From contig NC_084886.1 of the NCBI RefSeq assembly GCF_958979055.1, positions 7,311,154-7,375,153 on the forward strand: DNA of 64,000 nt, given 5' to 3'. Positions 63,135 through 64,000 of the stretch are shown here, piece after piece; position 1 is the first letter of the stretch, and every line of letters starts with the position of its first letter. Source of the stretch: Alnus glutinosa. Its lineage: Eukaryota > Streptophyta > Magnoliopsida > Fagales > Betulaceae. A program made the translations under genes and the position numbers. The notes under the pieces are model-generated. The model worked only from the letters and a program-made list of their open reading frames with translations. It had not been told where the DNA came from and made no database searches.

Positions 63135-63699
63135 GTTTTCATCTCTATTTCTTCATTTATCTTGTCATCTGAAAAAAGATTTTTTTTTTTTTTTTTCTTT
63201 TTCTCATCATGCTTTCCTGAATATAACCGAGAAATTCAATCCATTTTCTGCTTTGAAAAACAATATATGGACGAACCCCCAATAAGCTTTCCTTCTGTTA
63301 TCGAGACATTGGCTCTGCTGTAAAACTTAATGTAGCTTCGTTTGTCATTTTATTCTTTGGAACTTCGTTTTCTTCCATCATTTTAACTTTTGATTTGTGA
63401 ATTTCAAATTCTGAGCTTTTTAGCATTAATTAAGTGATTTTGGAGCGAAAAAGTGGGAGCTTAACTGAACTTCCTAGCTCTTAAATTTGTTAAATTCCTT
63501 AAACGGATAAGTACCTTGTTTAGATTATTTGAAAAGTAGTTTCTTTTGGGGCTGTCTCTGATCCAAACATGGGGAATTAAACATGATTATAGAGCTCAAC
63601 TTACAACTAAAACGTTTAATTGCAGTTCTTTTTTTTTGGGTCGAATACTTGCAATGCTACACTAAATTGTATCGGAATCACTGTTGTGGGGTTAGGAGT
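63135..63699 (+). other. Probable leader intron or spacer, no coding sequence seen
   Basis: The segment is T-rich with a run of T at about 63180-63196. It has no supported coding frame. If the first exon at 63040-63134 is real, this is the start of its leader intron. Confidence 0.35.
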
Positions 63700-64000
63700 T
63701 AGACAGGAGATATACAGAGAAACACCTAACTAGAAAAAGAAGAGAGATGAAAAAAAAGATTCATGAAAACTAGAAATATGAAAACAATCATAAGCAGCTA
63801 TCACTGAAAAAGGGTATGGAAACAAAAGGCTTTTAGCTCTGCCATCATCACAGTCTTCAAAGCTCTGGTCATTTCTTTCTCTCCAAATGCACGACATCAA
63901 ATAGAGCTGAATCATCTTCCACATAGCTATTTTAATCCCCTTTATTGGTGAATTGGAACTCTTCTGATTTTAAATTATCGAGAAATGCCTTCTTTTTCAT
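63700..64000 (-). mobile_element. LINE 3' fragment running off the window
   Basis: Minus-strand reading gives MWKMIQLYLMSCIWRERNDQ and then FEDCD, the C-terminal zf-RVT-end signature of plant LINE ORF2 seen in the other copies here. A stop or frame change follows, and the tail is degraded. The element continues beyond 64000. Confidence 0.7.

Overview
The window is nuclear DNA from a flowering plant, most likely a woody eudicot. Genes are split by short and long introns with GT/AG borders. Intergenic DNA is AT-rich, introns carry old non-LTR (LINE) retrotransposons, and short inverted-repeat elements are common. I cannot name the species from sequence alone.

Layout. 1-2980 holds no gene I can name. 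3010-5723 (+) is a five-exon methylesterase of the MES11-15 type. 9490-11027 (+) is a SPIRAL1-like microtubule gene with a non-coding first exon near 8027. 13456-15867 (-) is COQ4, a mitochondrial ubiquinone biosynthesis gene. 16798-37540 (+) is an SIK1/MAP4K-type Ste20 kinase locus that looks like a recent pseudogene: in-frame stops from a palindromic insertion in exon 1, a frameshift in exon 11, a ruined 3' end and an APE-to-APK change. Its introns are swollen by a long-TIR DNA element and five LINE pieces, all antisense to the gene. 38953-42550 (+) encodes an organellar RimP-like (UPF0090/DUF150) ribosome-maturation protein. 42551-53200 is a 10.6 kb gene-free stretch of small transposons, including an 1,133-bp hAT-type element with an 8-bp target duplication, a poly(A) retroposon with a 20-bp target duplication and a 540-bp tandem duplication. 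53908-57497 (+) is 6-phosphogluconolactonase. 58700-62757 (-) is FRUCTOKINASE-LIKE 2 (FLN2), a plastid transcription-complex component. The right end holds a probable divergent promoter, a possible first exon of another + strand gene and a LINE tail.

Gene order. From memory of the Arabidopsis map, FLN2, the RimP-like gene, SIK1, SP1L2 and MES15 are consecutive loci (At1g69200 to At1g69240), while SPR1 and COQ4 are neighbours on chromosome 2 (At2g03680, At2g03690). This window has both sets interleaved, so it looks like the ancestral order before Arabidopsis lost alternate copies. The genes do not form a pathway: they cover microtubules, ubiquinone, kinase signalling, organelle ribosomes, the pentose phosphate pathway and plastid transcription.

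I did not find a convincing new biological system. The observations most worth following are the kinase pseudogene, the hAT-type element with GAGCTC-rich ends, the catalytic Ser-to-Asp change in the methylesterase, and small retroposons with clear target duplications.
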